Source: Franzmannia qiaohouensis (GTDB lineage: Bacteria > Pseudomonadota > Gammaproteobacteria > Pseudomonadales > Halomonadaceae). Taken from it: 64,000 nucleotides of DNA. Each line of letters starts with the position of its first letter. Positions within the stretch are counted from its first letter, which is position 1. The notes under the pieces were generated by a model. It ran no database searches and was not told the origin of the DNA. It saw nothing but the letters and a program-made list of their open reading frames with translations. The position numbers and the translations under genes are program-made. Below are positions 42,597-62,477 of this stretch, in pieces. The DNA lies in contig NZ_JARWAM010000015.1 in assembly GCF_031451695.1 (NCBI RefSeq), positions 56,018 to 120,017 on the forward strand, in the 5' to 3' direction.

Positions 42597-43201
42597 GCCA
42601 GCTTCTCCTCGAATTTACGCAGAGCAGAGACGGTGACCAGCACCTTGTCGAAGGCGACCAGGCTCACCGGGTCGGCAGCGGCAACGTCCACGACATCCAC
42701 GTTGGGGATGTTGCGGGCGGCCAGGTAAAGCTTCTCGTCGACCTCTTCGGTCACGATCAGCACCTTCTCCAGACCCAGTTCGCCGAGCTTGGCGACCAGC
42801 TGCTTGGTCTTGGGCGCGTCGACGGTGATCTCTTCGACCGCCACCAGACGCTCCTGACGCACCAGCTCGGAGAGGATCGAACGCATCGCCGCACGGTACA
42901 TCTTGCGGTTGACCTTCTGCGAGTGGTCCTGGGGACGCGCTGCAAAGGTCACACCGCCGCTACGCCACAGCGGCGAGCGGATGGTACCGGCACGGGCACG
43001 ACCGGTGCCCTTCTGGCGCCACGGCTTCTTGCCGCCGCCGCGCACGTCAGAGCGGTTCTTCTGGGCACGGCTACCCTGGCGACCACCGGCCAGATAGGCG
43101 GTGACGACCTGGTGTACCAGTGCTTCGTTGAATTCTTTGCCAAAGGTCGCATCGGACACTTCGACAGTGCCGGCGCTGGCACCTGCGAGATTCAAATTCA
43201 T
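42593..43201 (-). CDS. rplD: 50S ribosomal protein L4
   Basis: A 202-aa protein with the tunnel loop GKKPWRQKGTGRARAGTIRSPLWRSGGVTFAARPQDHSQKVNRKMY. The ATG at 43201 (MNLNLAG) is preferred over the TTG at 43210 because GAGGGG then has usable spacing. In E. coli L4 represses the S10 operon through a long leader; the leader here is unusually short. Confidence 0.95.
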   Translation of the reverse strand: MNLNLAGASAGTVEVSDATFGKEFNEALVHQVVTAYLAGGRQGSRAQKNRSDVRGGGKKPWRQKGTGRARAGTIRSPLWRSGGVTFAARPQDHSQKVNRKMYRAAMRSILSELVRQERLVAVEEITVDAPKTKQLVAKLGELGLEKVLIVTEEVDEKLYLAARNIPNVDVVDVAAADPVSLVAFDKVLVTVSALRKFEEKLA

Positions 43202-43215
43202 CGGTTCCAACCCCC

Positions 43216-43854
43216 TCAGCGAGCTTTGACGGAAGAGCGCACGACGACATCGCTACCCGGCGCACCAGGGACAGCGCCCTTGATCAGCAGCAGGTTGCGT
43301 TCGGCGTCGACACGGACGACTTCCAGGCTCTGCACGGTGCAGCGGACATTGCCCATCTGACCGGCCATCTTCTTGCCCTTGAAGACGCGACCCGGGGTCT
43401 GGCACATGCCGATGGAACCCGGCGCGCGATGCGACAGCGAGTTACCGTGGGTGTTGTCCTGGGTGCGGAAGTTCCAGCGCTTGACGGCGCCTTGGAAGCC
43501 CTTGCCCTTGGAGGTACCGGTCACATCGATGATCTGACCAGCTTCGAAGAGGGATACGGTGAGTTCGCCACCCACTTCCGGAGCTTCGTCGCCTTCGGCG
43601 AGACGGAATTCCATCAGTGAACGACCGGCCTCGGTACCTGCCTTGGCAAACTGTCCAGCTTGCGCCTTGGTCAGGTGCTTGGCCTTGCGGGAACCGGTTG
43701 TAACCTGGACTGCGCTGTAGCCGTCGGCATCGACGGTCTTGACGCGAGTCACGCGGTTAGGCTCAACCTCGATAACGGTTACGGGCACGGATGCGCCATC
43801 TTCGGTGAAGACACGGGTCATGCCCGCCTTCTTACCGACCAAACCGATAGTCAT
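43216..43854 (-). CDS. rplC: 50S ribosomal protein L3
   Basis: A 212-aa protein, MTIGLVGKKAGMTRVFTEDG, with the peptidyl-transferase loop RTQDNTHGNSLSHRAPGSIGMCQTPGRVFKGKKMAGQMG (methylated Gln in E. coli). The ATG at 43854 has AGGAG upstream. A 154-bp spacer separates it from rpsJ, unusually long for the S10 operon. Confidence 0.96.
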   Translation of the reverse strand: MTIGLVGKKAGMTRVFTEDGASVPVTVIEVEPNRVTRVKTVDADGYSAVQVTTGSRKAKHLTKAQAGQFAKAGTEAGRSLMEFRLAEGDEAPEVGGELTVSLFEAGQIIDVTGTSKGKGFQGAVKRWNFRTQDNTHGNSLSHRAPGSIGMCQTPGRVFKGKKMAGQMGNVRCTVQSLEVVRVDAERNLLLIKGAVPGAPGSDVVVRSSVKAR

Positions 43855-44008
43855 GTTCAGTCTCCTAATAGTGTACGGGGCTATCACCCGCTATGGCTGC
43901 CCTTTCCAGAGCATTCCACTAGCACGTTGTATGACGCCATCTCGGCGTGGCGGCTGCTGCTCGGCGATCTGTATGCCGGGCGCTGGGCCGCAAGTGTCTA
44001 GTGAGGTC
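43855..44008 (-). other. Long rpsJ-rplC spacer with imperfect inverted repeat
   Basis: The 154-bp spacer contains CACTAG (43917-43922) and CTAGTG (43998-44003). Their flanks continue as imperfect complements and enclose about 75 nt with smaller hairpins. I see no gene and no convincing promoter. It may be a transcript-stabilising or regulatory fold within the S10 operon. Confidence 0.3.
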
Positions 44009-44320
44009 TCAGTCGAGTTTGATTTGCACGTCCACGCCAGCGGCGAGGTCGAGCTTCATCAGTGCGTCAACGGTCTTTTCTGTGGGTTCGACAATGTCGA
44101 GCACACGCTTGTGAGTGCGGATCTCATACTGGTCGCGCGCGTCTTTGTTGACGTGTGGCGAGATCAGAATGGTGTAGCGCTCACGATTGGTCGGCAGCGG
44201 GATCGGACCACGAACCTGAGCACCGGTACGCTTGGCGGTTTCTACGATCTCCGCGGCGGACTGGTCGATCAGGCGATGGTCGAACGCTTTCAACCGAATG
44301 CGAATCTTTTGGTTCTGCAT
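44009..44320 (-). CDS. rpsJ: 30S ribosomal protein S10
   Basis: A 103-aa protein, QKIRIRLKAFDHRLIDQSAAEIVETAKRTGAQVRGPIPLPT, ending LMKLDLAAGVDVQIKLD. It also acts as NusE in antitermination with NusB. It is the first gene of the S10 operon, about 58 nt after the predicted transcription start. Confidence 0.97.
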   Translation of the reverse strand: MQNQKIRIRLKAFDHRLIDQSAAEIVETAKRTGAQVRGPIPLPTNRERYTILISPHVNKDARDQYEIRTHKRVLDIVEPTEKTVDALMKLDLAAGVDVQIKLD

Positions 44321-44344
44321 TAGCCCTAAACTCCAATGGATGTC

Positions 44345-44360
44345 GACGGCGCGAGCCGTC
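44345..44360 (-). promoter_or_regulatory. Hairpin in the short S10-operon leader
   Basis: Perfect 6-bp arms (44345-44350 and 44355-44360) around a 4-nt loop lie within the predicted 58-nt 5' UTR of rpsJ. This is the only obvious fold there. It may be a compact regulatory or stabilising stem. Confidence 0.35.
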
Positions 44361-44384
44361 TACCCACGCATTCAAAGGATGCGC

Positions 44385-44413
44385 ATTATAGGCATGGTGT
44401 CAGCCGGAGTCAA
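44385..44413 (-). promoter_or_regulatory. S10-operon promoter
   Basis: On the minus strand TTGACT (44413-44408), a 17-bp spacer and TATAAT (44390-44385) form a near-consensus sigma-70 promoter upstream of rpsJ. The transcript would start near 44378. Confidence 0.88.
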
Positions 44414-44438
44414 ACACTCTGGCGAAAACATGCGCAGA

Positions 44439-44464
44439 AAGGGGGCCCCCGCAGGAGCCCCCTT
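44439..44464 (-). terminator. Terminator after tuf
   Basis: Eight-base G/C-rich arms (44439-44446 and 44457-44464) lie 24 bp after the tuf stop, followed on the minus strand by TTTCT. It separates the str operon from the S10 promoter just downstream. Confidence 0.6.
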
Positions 44465-44487
44465 CGATCATCGGGTGAGCCTAAGGC

Positions 44488-45681
<1,194 letters not shown>

Positions 45682-45710
45682 TGCTATAACCTCTTTACGT
45701 TAGCTAACGG

Positions 45711-47831
<2,121 letters not shown>

Positions 47832-47909
47832 GATGGAATTCCCCATTGGTTGCACGTGCTACCCGTCAGGGCAGCACGTCGTGTATGGAAGTCGGCGAGC
47901 GCGCCGTGC

Positions 47910-48380
47910 TTAGAACCGGTAGTGGGAGAAGGCCTTGTTGGCTTCTGCCATGCGGTGCACGTCTTCGCGCTTCTTGACTGCCGCACCCTTGCCTTCGGCA
48001 GCATCCAGCATTTCGCCGGCGAGACGCTGCACCATGGTCTTTTCACCACGGTTGCGAGCGGCGTCTACCAGCCAGCGCATGGCCAGGGCCTGACGGCGAG
48101 AGGGACGAACTTCCACGGGCACCTGGTAGGTTGCACCACCGACCCGACGAGACTTGACCTCGACCATGGGCTGGATGGTTTCCAGCGCCTTGTCGAAAAT
48201 CTCCAGCGGCTCTTCCTTGCTGCGCTCGATGACGATATCCAGCGCACCATAGACGATCTTCTCAGCAACAGACTTCTTGCCGCTGATCATCAGGTGGTTC
48301 ATGAACTTAGCCAGGCGCTCACTTCCGAACTTGGGATCCGGCAGAATCTCGCGCTTCGCTGCTACTCTTCTTCTAGGCAT
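47910..48380 (-). CDS. rpsG: 30S ribosomal protein S7
   Basis: A 156-aa assembly initiator of the 30S head, MPRRRVAAKREILPDPKFGSERLAKFMNHLM. In E. coli S7 represses the str operon by binding the rpsL-rpsG spacer; here that spacer is 110 bp, a similar length, and may carry the same fold. Confidence 0.97.
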   Translation of the reverse strand: MPRRRVAAKREILPDPKFGSERLAKFMNHLMISGKKSVAEKIVYGALDIVIERSKEEPLEIFDKALETIQPMVEVKSRRVGGATYQVPVEVRPSRRQALAMRWLVDAARNRGEKTMVQRLAGEMLDAAEGKGAAVKKREDVHRMAEANKAFSHYRF

Positions 48381-48490
48381 GATAAGCCCTCAGTAAAGGG
48401 TCCTTCAGGTAAACCCGAGACACGCCCAGCGGGCCGCTCGACCTTACTCTTATCTGACCGTTGCAATGCTGTGTGTCGTGACGTCCCGAG

Positions 48491-48865
48491 TTAGGACTTG
48501 GGACGCTTGGTGCCGTACTTGGAACGGCCCTGCTTACGGTTCTGGACACCCGAGGTGTCGAGAGCGCCGCGCACGGTGTGATAGCGCACACCGGGCAAAT
48601 CCTTGACGCGGCCACCGCGAATCAGGACCACGGAGTGCTCCTGGAGGTTGTGGCCTTCACCGCCGATGTAGGACGACACTTCGAAGCCGTTGGTCAGGCG
48701 CACGCGGCATACCTTACGCAGGGCCGAGTTCGGCTTCTTCGGGGTGGTGGTGTAGACGCGGGTGCAAACGCCGCGCTTTTGCGGGCAGGCCTGCAGCGCC
48801 GGCACGTCGCTCTTGGCGACGGGACGCTTGCGCGGCTTGCGCACGAGCTGATTGATAGTTGCCAT
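48491..48865 (-). CDS. rpsL: 30S ribosomal protein S12
   Basis: A 124-aa decoding-centre protein. TTPKKPNSALRKVCRVRLTNG and DLPGVRYHTVRGALD keep the lysines at the 43 and 88 regions (wild type, so no streptomycin-resistance change is visible). It is the first gene of the str operon. Confidence 0.97.
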   Translation of the reverse strand: MATINQLVRKPRKRPVAKSDVPALQACPQKRGVCTRVYTTTPKKPNSALRKVCRVRLTNGFEVSSYIGGEGHNLQEHSVVLIRGGRVKDLPGVRYHTVRGALDTSGVQNRKQGRSKYGTKRPKS

Positions 48866-48944
48866 GGTCTGTTGCTGACTCCAATGATTGCCTTAGCCTT
48901 TCCTGTGGGTGCGGGCGTACCCACCCCACTATTAAAGGCTGCGC

Positions 48945-48974
48945 ATTCTACTGTCTTGCTGCAATGCCCGTCAA
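48945..48974 (-). promoter_or_regulatory. str-operon promoter
   Basis: On the minus strand TTGACG (48974-48969), an 18-bp spacer and TAGAAT (48950-48945) precede rpsL, giving a leader of about 70 nt. Confidence 0.8.
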
Positions 48975-48990
48975 GCCTAGGCCCGACCAG

Positions 48991-49014
48991 TGCGGCGCCG
49001 TTGCCGGCGCCGCA
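48991..49014 (-). terminator. Hairpin after rpoC
   Basis: Perfect 10-bp G/C-rich arms (48991-49000 and 49005-49014) with a 4-nt loop lie 14 bp past the rpoC stop. There is no T-run, so termination may be partial and could allow some read-through into rpsL. Confidence 0.6.
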
Positions 49015-49028
49015 ATGCAAGACACTGC

Positions 49029-53246
<4,218 letters not shown>

Positions 53247-53256
53247 TGGGGGGCTC

Positions 53257-57333
<4,077 letters not shown>

Positions 57334-57498
57334 CTGTATTCCCCAGCTTGTTCACCATGGGTGACCGATGCGTGTCGGCGCCACCCGACGAGAGCACTAC
57401 CGTCAGGCGCTGACGGCAAGCCCCCGTATGAGAGCTCGCCGTCGGAATTCGGCTAGCGGCTACGCCAACATGGCGGCCGGCTAGTAACAACAGAAAAA

Positions 57499-57527
57499 GG
57501 CCGGCAGCGGGTGTCCCGCCACCAGCC
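57499..57527 (-). terminator. Attenuator between rplL and rpoB
   Basis: A 13-bp stem with a 3-nt loop (57499-57511 and 57515-57527, some G-U pairs) is followed on the minus strand by TTTTTCTG. Its position matches the known rplL-rpoB attenuator of E. coli, which lowers rpoBC expression relative to rplJL. The rest of the 234-bp spacer shows no gene. Confidence 0.82.
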
Positions 57528-57567
57528 GTGGAAGCTTACGCAGCGCGTGAAGCCGTGGGCACAAGGA

Positions 57568-57936
57568 TTACTTGAGCTCCACAGACGCGCCGGCTTCTTC
57601 CAGTTTCTTCTTTGCTGCTTCAGCGTCGTCCTTGGACATCGCTTCCTTGATGGTCGCCGGCGCGCCGTCGACGGCACCCTTGGCTTCCTTCAGGCCGAGG
57701 CCGGTGATCTCGCGAACAACCTTGATCACGTTGACCTTCTTCTCGCCAGCGCCAGTCAGCACCAGGTCGAACTCGGTCTGCTCTTCAGCAGCTTCGCCAG
57801 CGGCAGCCGGGCCAGCCACGACGGCAGCGGCAGCGGACACGCCGAACTTCTCTTCCATCGCTTCAACCAGCTCGGCGACTTCCATCACGGACATGTCGGC
57901 GACGGCGTTGATGATGTCTTCTTTGGTCAGTGCCAT
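57568..57936 (-). CDS. rplL: 50S ribosomal protein L7/L12
   Basis: A 122-aa stalk protein. It has an N-terminal dimerisation helix (MALTKEDIINAVADMSVMEVAELVEAMEEKFG), an Ala/Gly hinge, and a C-terminal factor-binding domain (VNVIKVVREITGLGLKEAKGAVDGAP). The ATG at 57936 is conserved; a TTG two codons upstream is unlikely. Confidence 0.97.
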   Translation of the reverse strand: MALTKEDIINAVADMSVMEVAELVEAMEEKFGVSAAAAVVAGPAAAGEAAEEQTEFDLVLTGAGEKKVNVIKVVREITGLGLKEAKGAVDGAPATIKEAMSKDDAEAAKKKLEEAGASVELK

Positions 57937-58026
57937 TGTCAAATTCCTAAACTTTGCGGGAGCCTCGGTCGCCCGAGCGCTCGTTGATACAGTGTTCGAT
58001 TCAGACAGCGGGATCGAGTTCGCCGA

Positions 58027-58530
58027 TCAGGCGGCCTCTTCCTGCTTCTGGTCACGCAGCGCAGCGAGAGTACGAACCAGCTTGCCAGCGGACGCTTCCT
58101 TCATGACGGACATCAGCTTGGCGATGGCCTCGTCGTAGGTCGGCAGCGTTGCCAGGCGATCCAGGTCGGAAGCCGGGATGAACTCGCCTTCGTATGCCAG
58201 CGCCTTGACCTCGAAGTCCTTCTGACCCTTGGCGAACTCCTTGAACAGGCGGGCAGCAGCGCCCGGGTGCTCATAGGAGAAGGCCAGCATGGTCGGACCC
58301 GAGAACGTCTCGTTGAGGCACTCCCAGGGAGTACCTTCGAGGGCGCGACGTGCCAGGGTGTTGCGCACAACACGGATCTGCACGCCATTCTCGCGCGCCT
58401 GCTTGCGCAGGTCGGTCATTGCCCCTACGGCAACGCCACGCGAGTCGGCAACGACGACGGAGAGCGCATCCTTGGCCGCTTCACTGACCTCGGCAACGAT
58501 CGCTTTCTTGCCTTCGAGTGCTAGTGGCAC
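58027..58530 (-). CDS. rplJ: 50S ribosomal protein L10
   Basis: A 167-aa stalk base, PLALEGKKAIVAEVSEAAKDALSVVVADSRGVAV. The GTG at 58530 has GGAG 9 bp upstream and gives the family N-terminus. An in-frame extension to 58653 falls within the L10 leader RNA and is not conserved protein. Confidence 0.95.
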   Translation of the reverse strand: MPLALEGKKAIVAEVSEAAKDALSVVVADSRGVAVGAMTDLRKQARENGVQIRVVRNTLARRALEGTPWECLNETFSGPTMLAFSYEHPGAAARLFKEFAKGQKDFEVKALAYEGEFIPASDLDRLATLPTYDEAIAKLMSVMKEASAGKLVRTLAALRDQKQEEAA

Positions 58531-58626
58531 GGTGATCACTCCTTCGTGCCGGAAGCCCATATCGAGCATTCCGGTGGTTACCATCTCCCCCACCCGCCAA
58601 CTGGCCCGGTGGAGGTCCTGGATGAT

Positions 58627-58708
58627 GGTGCTCACCAGATGACTGGCGGCCACACCATCTGCGCAGGCACCCTCAAGGGGCGATTAAGCCGCTCCGAGGA
58701 GCGGCACC
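58627..58708 (-). promoter_or_regulatory. L10 leader RNA (autoregulatory)
   Basis: The 268-bp spacer before rplJ contains a perfect hairpin (about 58688-58705) followed by CTTAATCGCC and a conserved-looking GCAGATGGTG/CATCTG segment. These fit the L10-leader class, where L10-L12 binding represses translation of rplJL. I could not place a promoter with confidence in the upstream part (58709-58798). Confidence 0.7.
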
Positions 58709-58798
58709 TGCGGTCTTTGACGGTGCCCCGCCGTTACGCCTTGACGCCGCGCACGGGGACCGCAAAGTTACTGCCTGTTGCGTCGATACTCGCCTGGC

Positions 58799-59491
58799 TT
58801 ACACCAGCGCAGAGTGGTCGACGGTGATGCCCGGGCCCATGGTGGTGGACAGGGTCATCTTCTTGAAATACACGCCCTTGGAGGTGCTCGGCTTGAGCTT
58901 CTTGAGATCGGCGACAAGCGCGTCAAGGTTGCCCTGAATCGCGGCTGCGTCGAAATCGACCTTGCCCAAGGTAGTGTGGATGATACCGTTCTTGTCTGTA
59001 CGGAAGCGCACCTGGCCAGCCTTGGCGTTCTTGACGGCGGTGACCACATCGGGGGTCACGGTGCCGACCTTGGGGTTCGGCATCAGGCCGCGCGGACCGA
59101 GGATCTGGCCCAGCTGGCCAACCACGCGCATGGCATCCGGTGACGCGATGACCACGTCGAAATCGAGCTGGCCTTTCTTGACCTGCTCGGCCAGGTCGTC
59201 CATGCCAACGATATCGGCACCGGCTTCCTTGGCGGCATCGGCATTGGCACCCTGGGTAAAGACGGCAACGCGCACGTCCTTGCCGGTACCGTTGGGCATG
59301 ACGGTCGCGCCACGCACCACCTGGTCGGATTTACGCGGGTCGACGCCAAGGTTGATGGCGACGTCCAGCGACTCCTTGAACTTGACGGTGGACAGCTCGT
59401 TGAGCAGCGCCACGGCTTCTTCCAGGGAGTAGACCTTTCCGGCCTCGACCTTTTCGTTGATCAGCTTGGCACGCTTGGTCAGTTTAGCCAT
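58799..59491 (-). CDS. rplA: 50S ribosomal protein L1
   Basis: A 230-aa mobile-stalk protein, MAKLTKRAKLINEKVEAGKVYSLEEAVALL, with RGLMPNPKVGTVTPDV. It begins 2 bp after rplK; the two genes are coupled, and L1 usually represses both. Confidence 0.97.
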   Translation of the reverse strand: MAKLTKRAKLINEKVEAGKVYSLEEAVALLNELSTVKFKESLDVAINLGVDPRKSDQVVRGATVMPNGTGKDVRVAVFTQGANADAAKEAGADIVGMDDLAEQVKKGQLDFDVVIASPDAMRVVGQLGQILGPRGLMPNPKVGTVTPDVVTAVKNAKAGQVRFRTDKNGIIHTTLGKVDFDAAAIQGNLDALVADLKKLKPSTSKGVYFKKMTLSTTMGPGITVDHSALV

Positions 59492-59493
59492 GA

Positions 59494-59925
59494 TCAGAGG
59501 CCCTCCACGTTGAGGCCCATGCTACGGGCACTACCGGCAATGGTACGCACGGCGGCGTCGAGATCGGCAGCCGTCAGATCCGGCTCCTTGGTCTTGGCGA
59601 TCTCTTCGAGCTGCTCGCGGGTCACGGTACCGACCTTCTTCTTGTTCGGCTCGCCTGAGCCGGACTTGATACCAGCGGCCTTCTTCAGCAGCACGGCTGC
59701 CGGCGGCGTCTTGGTGATGAAGGTGAAGCTACGGTCGGAGTAGACGGTGATGACCACGGGCGTCGGCAGACCCGGCTCGATGTCCTGGGTCTCGGCGTTG
59801 AACGCCTTGCAGAATTCCATGATGTTGACACCGTGCTGACCCAGCGCAGGGCCCACGGGGGGACTCGGATTGGCCTTACCAGCTGCGACCTGCAGCTTGA
59901 TGTAAGCCTGTACTTTCTTGGCCAT
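59494..59925 (-). CDS. rplK: 50S ribosomal protein L11
   Basis: A 143-aa protein with the thiostrepton-region proline hinge (ANPSPPVGPALGQHGVNIMEFCKAFNA). It binds the GTPase-associated 23S region. The 88-bp gap after nusG probably holds the L1 target, which I could not delimit. Confidence 0.97.
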   Translation of the reverse strand: MAKKVQAYIKLQVAAGKANPSPPVGPALGQHGVNIMEFCKAFNAETQDIEPGLPTPVVITVYSDRSFTFITKTPPAAVLLKKAAGIKSGSGEPNKKKVGTVTREQLEEIAKTKEPDLTAADLDAAVRTIAGSARSMGLNVEGL

Positions 59926-60013
59926 GGGTAGACTCCAGTTGGGTAATAACGCCTTGCGGCTCCCCGGGTTAATGAACCGCCCAGCGGCTCATACGATACG
60001 TTCAGGTCGAAAC

Positions 60014-60547
60014 TCAGTCCTTCTCGACCTGTGAAAACTCGAGCTCGACAGGCGTCGAGCGGCCGAAGATCAGCACGCTGACCTGCAGGCGGCTCTTGTC
60101 GTAGTTGACCTCTTCGACCACGCCATTGAAATCGGCGAAGGGGCCATCGACGACGCGCACCGACTGACCCGGCTCGAACAGGGTCTTGGGGCGCGGCTTG
60201 TCGGTACCATCCTGCACACGGCGCAGGATGGCATCGGCTTCTTTCTGGGTGATCGGCGCCGGCTTCTCCTTGGTGCCACCGATGAAGCCCATTACGCGCG
60301 GCGTCTCGTTGACCAGGTGCCAGGTGCCATCATCCATCTCCATCTCGACCAGCACATAGCCGGGATAGAACTTGCGTTCGCTCTTGCGACGCTTGCCGTC
60401 GCGCATCTCCACCACTTCCTCGGTCGGCACCAGAATCTCGCCGAAGCGGTCCTCCATGCCATACATCTTCACGCGCTCGATGAGCGAGCGCATGACATGC
60501 TTCTCGAAACCGGAGTAGGCATGCACGACATACCAACGCTTGGACAT
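60014..60547 (-). CDS. nusG: Transcription termination/antitermination factor NusG
   Basis: A 177-aa protein with the NGN domain (KRWYVVHAYSGFEKHVMRSL, FYPGYVLVEMEMDD) and the KOW domain (GQSVRVVDGPFADFNGVVEEV). It couples RNA polymerase to the ribosome and Rho. The ATG at 60547 has GGAGA upstream and lies 8 bp after secE. Confidence 0.97.
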   Translation of the reverse strand: MSKRWYVVHAYSGFEKHVMRSLIERVKMYGMEDRFGEILVPTEEVVEMRDGKRRKSERKFYPGYVLVEMEMDDGTWHLVNETPRVMGFIGGTKEKPAPITQKEADAILRRVQDGTDKPRPKTLFEPGQSVRVVDGPFADFNGVVEEVNYDKSRLQVSVLIFGRSTPVELEFSQVEKD

Positions 60548-60555
60548 GGAATCTC

Positions 60556-60924
60556 CTAACCGATGACGCCGGACATCGCCCAGCCTAGAATGGTGTCCAT
60601 CAGCCATAGCATCAGGCCCACCACCAGCACCGCCACCAGTACGATGGCAGTGGTCTGAATGGTCTCGGGGCGGGTCGGCCAGACCACGCGCTGAATTTCC
60701 TTGCGCGCACTGCGAGCAAGCTCGAGCAGATCGCGCCCCTTGGCAGTAGTAAAGCCGACTACCGCGGCCAGCGCGCATAGCGCCACCACGCCCAGCACTC
60801 GATAGAGGATGGCCTGATCGGCAAAATAGGAATTGCCAACCACGGCAACGACCACCAAGGAAACGACCACCGCCCACTTGAGCCCGTCGTGGCGCGACTC
60901 CTGCACCTCGGCGTTATGTTTCAT
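60556..60924 (-). CDS. secE: Protein translocase subunit SecE
   Basis: A 122-aa membrane protein with three hydrophobic helices, like E. coli SecE. The conserved amphipathic segment ARSARKEIQRVVWPTRPETIQTT clamps SecY. The ATG at 60924 has GAGGAG upstream. It follows tRNA-Trp by 72 bp. Confidence 0.95.
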   Translation of the reverse strand: MKHNAEVQESRHDGLKWAVVVSLVVVAVVGNSYFADQAILYRVLGVVALCALAAVVGFTTAKGRDLLELARSARKEIQRVVWPTRPETIQTTAIVLVAVLVVGLMLWLMDTILGWAMSGVIG

Positions 60925-60996
60925 GAAAACGAGACTCCTCAGGGTGCGGCAATCGAAACATGAAAGTATAAGAGATATCGCCAGCCTGGGGAAGAC

Positions 60997-61072
<76 letters not shown>

Positions 61073-61128
61073 GTATCGGCGCTGCTACCTCACCCCTTTT
61101 GCAGGCGGCCTATGCAACAGCGGGCGCA

Positions 61129-61157
61129 ATGATAGCGGAAGCGATTCCGCCTTACAA
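61129..61157 (-). promoter_or_regulatory. Promoter of tRNA-Trp-secE-nusG
   Basis: On the minus strand TTGTAA (61157-61152), a 17-bp spacer and TATCAT (61134-61129) lie about 50 bp upstream of tRNA-Trp. Confidence 0.65.
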
Positions 61158-61181
61158 CCCCCGGCACGCCTCCGGGAAAAG

Positions 61182-61208
61182 AAAAGGCGAGCACTTGGCT
61201 CGCCTTTT
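61182..61208 (-). terminator. Terminator after tRNA-Thr
   Basis: Perfect 11-bp arms (61182-61192 and 61198-61208) with a 5-nt loop end in TTTT on the minus strand, 6 bp after the tRNA-Thr 3' end. It closes the Tyr-Gly-Thr tRNA operon. Confidence 0.88.
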
Positions 61209-61214
61209 CCAATA

Positions 61215-61289
61215 TGGAGCTCATGGACGGATTTGAACCGTCGACCTCACCCTTACCAAGGGTGTGCTCTACCCCTGAGCTACATGAGC
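61215..61289 (-). tRNA. tRNA-Thr (GGT)
   Basis: A 75-nt cloverleaf, GCTCATG acceptor arm, anticodon loop with GGT, encoded CCA. Confidence 0.97.
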
Positions 61290-61331
61290 AAAACTCTACA
61301 ACTTTCTACAACTACTGCACTGACCAGAAAC

Positions 61332-61405
<74 letters not shown>

Positions 61406-61447
61406 CTACCCACTTTTGCAGCCGGACGGCAGTACGTCGGCAAAATC

Positions 61448-61531
<84 letters not shown>

Positions 61532-61543
61532 AGGCCGCGGCAA

Positions 61544-61571
61544 ATTCTACCGCTTTTCTCAGATTTGTCAA
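61544..61571 (-). promoter_or_regulatory. Promoter of the tRNA-Tyr-Gly-Thr operon
   Basis: On the minus strand a perfect TTGACA (61571-61566), a 16-bp spacer and TAGAAT (61549-61544) precede tRNA-Tyr by about 12 bp. A G/C-rich discriminator (GCCGCGG) follows, as expected for stringent control. Confidence 0.88.
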
Positions 61572-61637
61572 GCGCTTACCCGATGGATATCTGACTGCCT
61601 TCGGGTGCCGCTATGGCTGAGAACGCGCAAAATTATG

Positions 61638-62477
61638 TCAAAGCAGCATCGAGAAGGCAAGCCCTGCGCGTATCTTTTCCAATGCCACCGGCGCCGGGAC
61701 CTGCGGCGCACCCGACAGCCGACCGGCCCGCTCGGCGCTGGTCAGCGGAAAGCAGGCTTCCAGGCCGCCGTAGACCATGTCCGGCCACAGCGCATGGGGT
61801 ACGCGCATGCCGCGCGAGATGACCCGCGCATCGCCGCCGGTCAGCAGCAGCGGCATGGCCACACCCTCGCGATCGCAGACCTCGGCATAGATCCGATTCA
61901 CTGCGCTTACGGCCGCCATGTAAATGCCGTGATTGACCGCTTCGACGGTATTCTTGCCCGGCGCCAAAAGCTCATCGGCCTCGCTGTCGGGGTCGATGGC
62001 CACATTGCGGGTGCCCAGCTTGAGACTCTCCTTCATCAGCCTCAGTCCGGGCAGGATATAGCCGCCCAGGTGACGCCCGCCGGGTAGCACGAAATCGATG
62101 GTGATGGCGCTCCCGCAGTCGACGCTGCAGCAGCCGCCGGCCAGATGATAGCTGGCCAACGCCCCCATCCAGCGGTCGACCCCCAGGCGGCCAGGCTCCT
62201 CGTAGCCGTTGGTGACCCCCAGCGCCTCACGAGTAGAGCGGGCCACATGCACCACACCGACCCGCCGCTGCAGAAGCGCCACAGTGTCCTGCAGCACCGC
62301 TCGTCGCGCTACGCTGGAGATACGCACCGCCTCCACTACATCGAGGTCAGGGATATCCGAGCCTGGCCGCCACTCCTCACGGGTCCACACTGCGCCCCGC
62401 GAGCGAATCTCGCTGCTGACACTGTCCTTCAGCCGCCACTTGGAGAGCGTATTGCCGATGTCCAGATCGAGAATCAT
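61638..62477 (-). CDS. coaX: Type III pantothenate kinase
   Basis: A 279-aa ASKHA-fold kinase for the first step of coenzyme A synthesis. It has the phosphate loop DIGNTLSKW at the N-terminus, GVDRWMGALASY, and VDCGSAITIDFV. Type III enzymes are not feedback-inhibited by CoA and need a monovalent cation. Its ATG overlaps the birA stop (62474-62477). Confidence 0.95.
   Translation of the reverse strand: MILDLDIGNTLSKWRLKDSVSSEIRSRGAVWTREEWRPGSDIPDLDVVEAVRISSVARRAVLQDTVALLQRRVGVVHVARSTREALGVTNGYEEPGRLGVDRWMGALASYHLAGGCCSVDCGSAITIDFVLPGGRHLGGYILPGLRLMKESLKLGTRNVAIDPDSEADELLAPGKNTVEAVNHGIYMAAVSAVNRIYAEVCDREGVAMPLLLTGGDARVISRGMRVPHALWPDMVYGGLEACFPLTSAERAGRLSGAPQVPAPVALEKIRAGLAFSMLL

Noticed and set aside
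58531..58653. N-terminal extension of rplJ
   Set aside because: The in-frame codons belong to the L10 leader RNA, and the GTG at 58530 has the ribosome-binding site and the conserved N-terminus.
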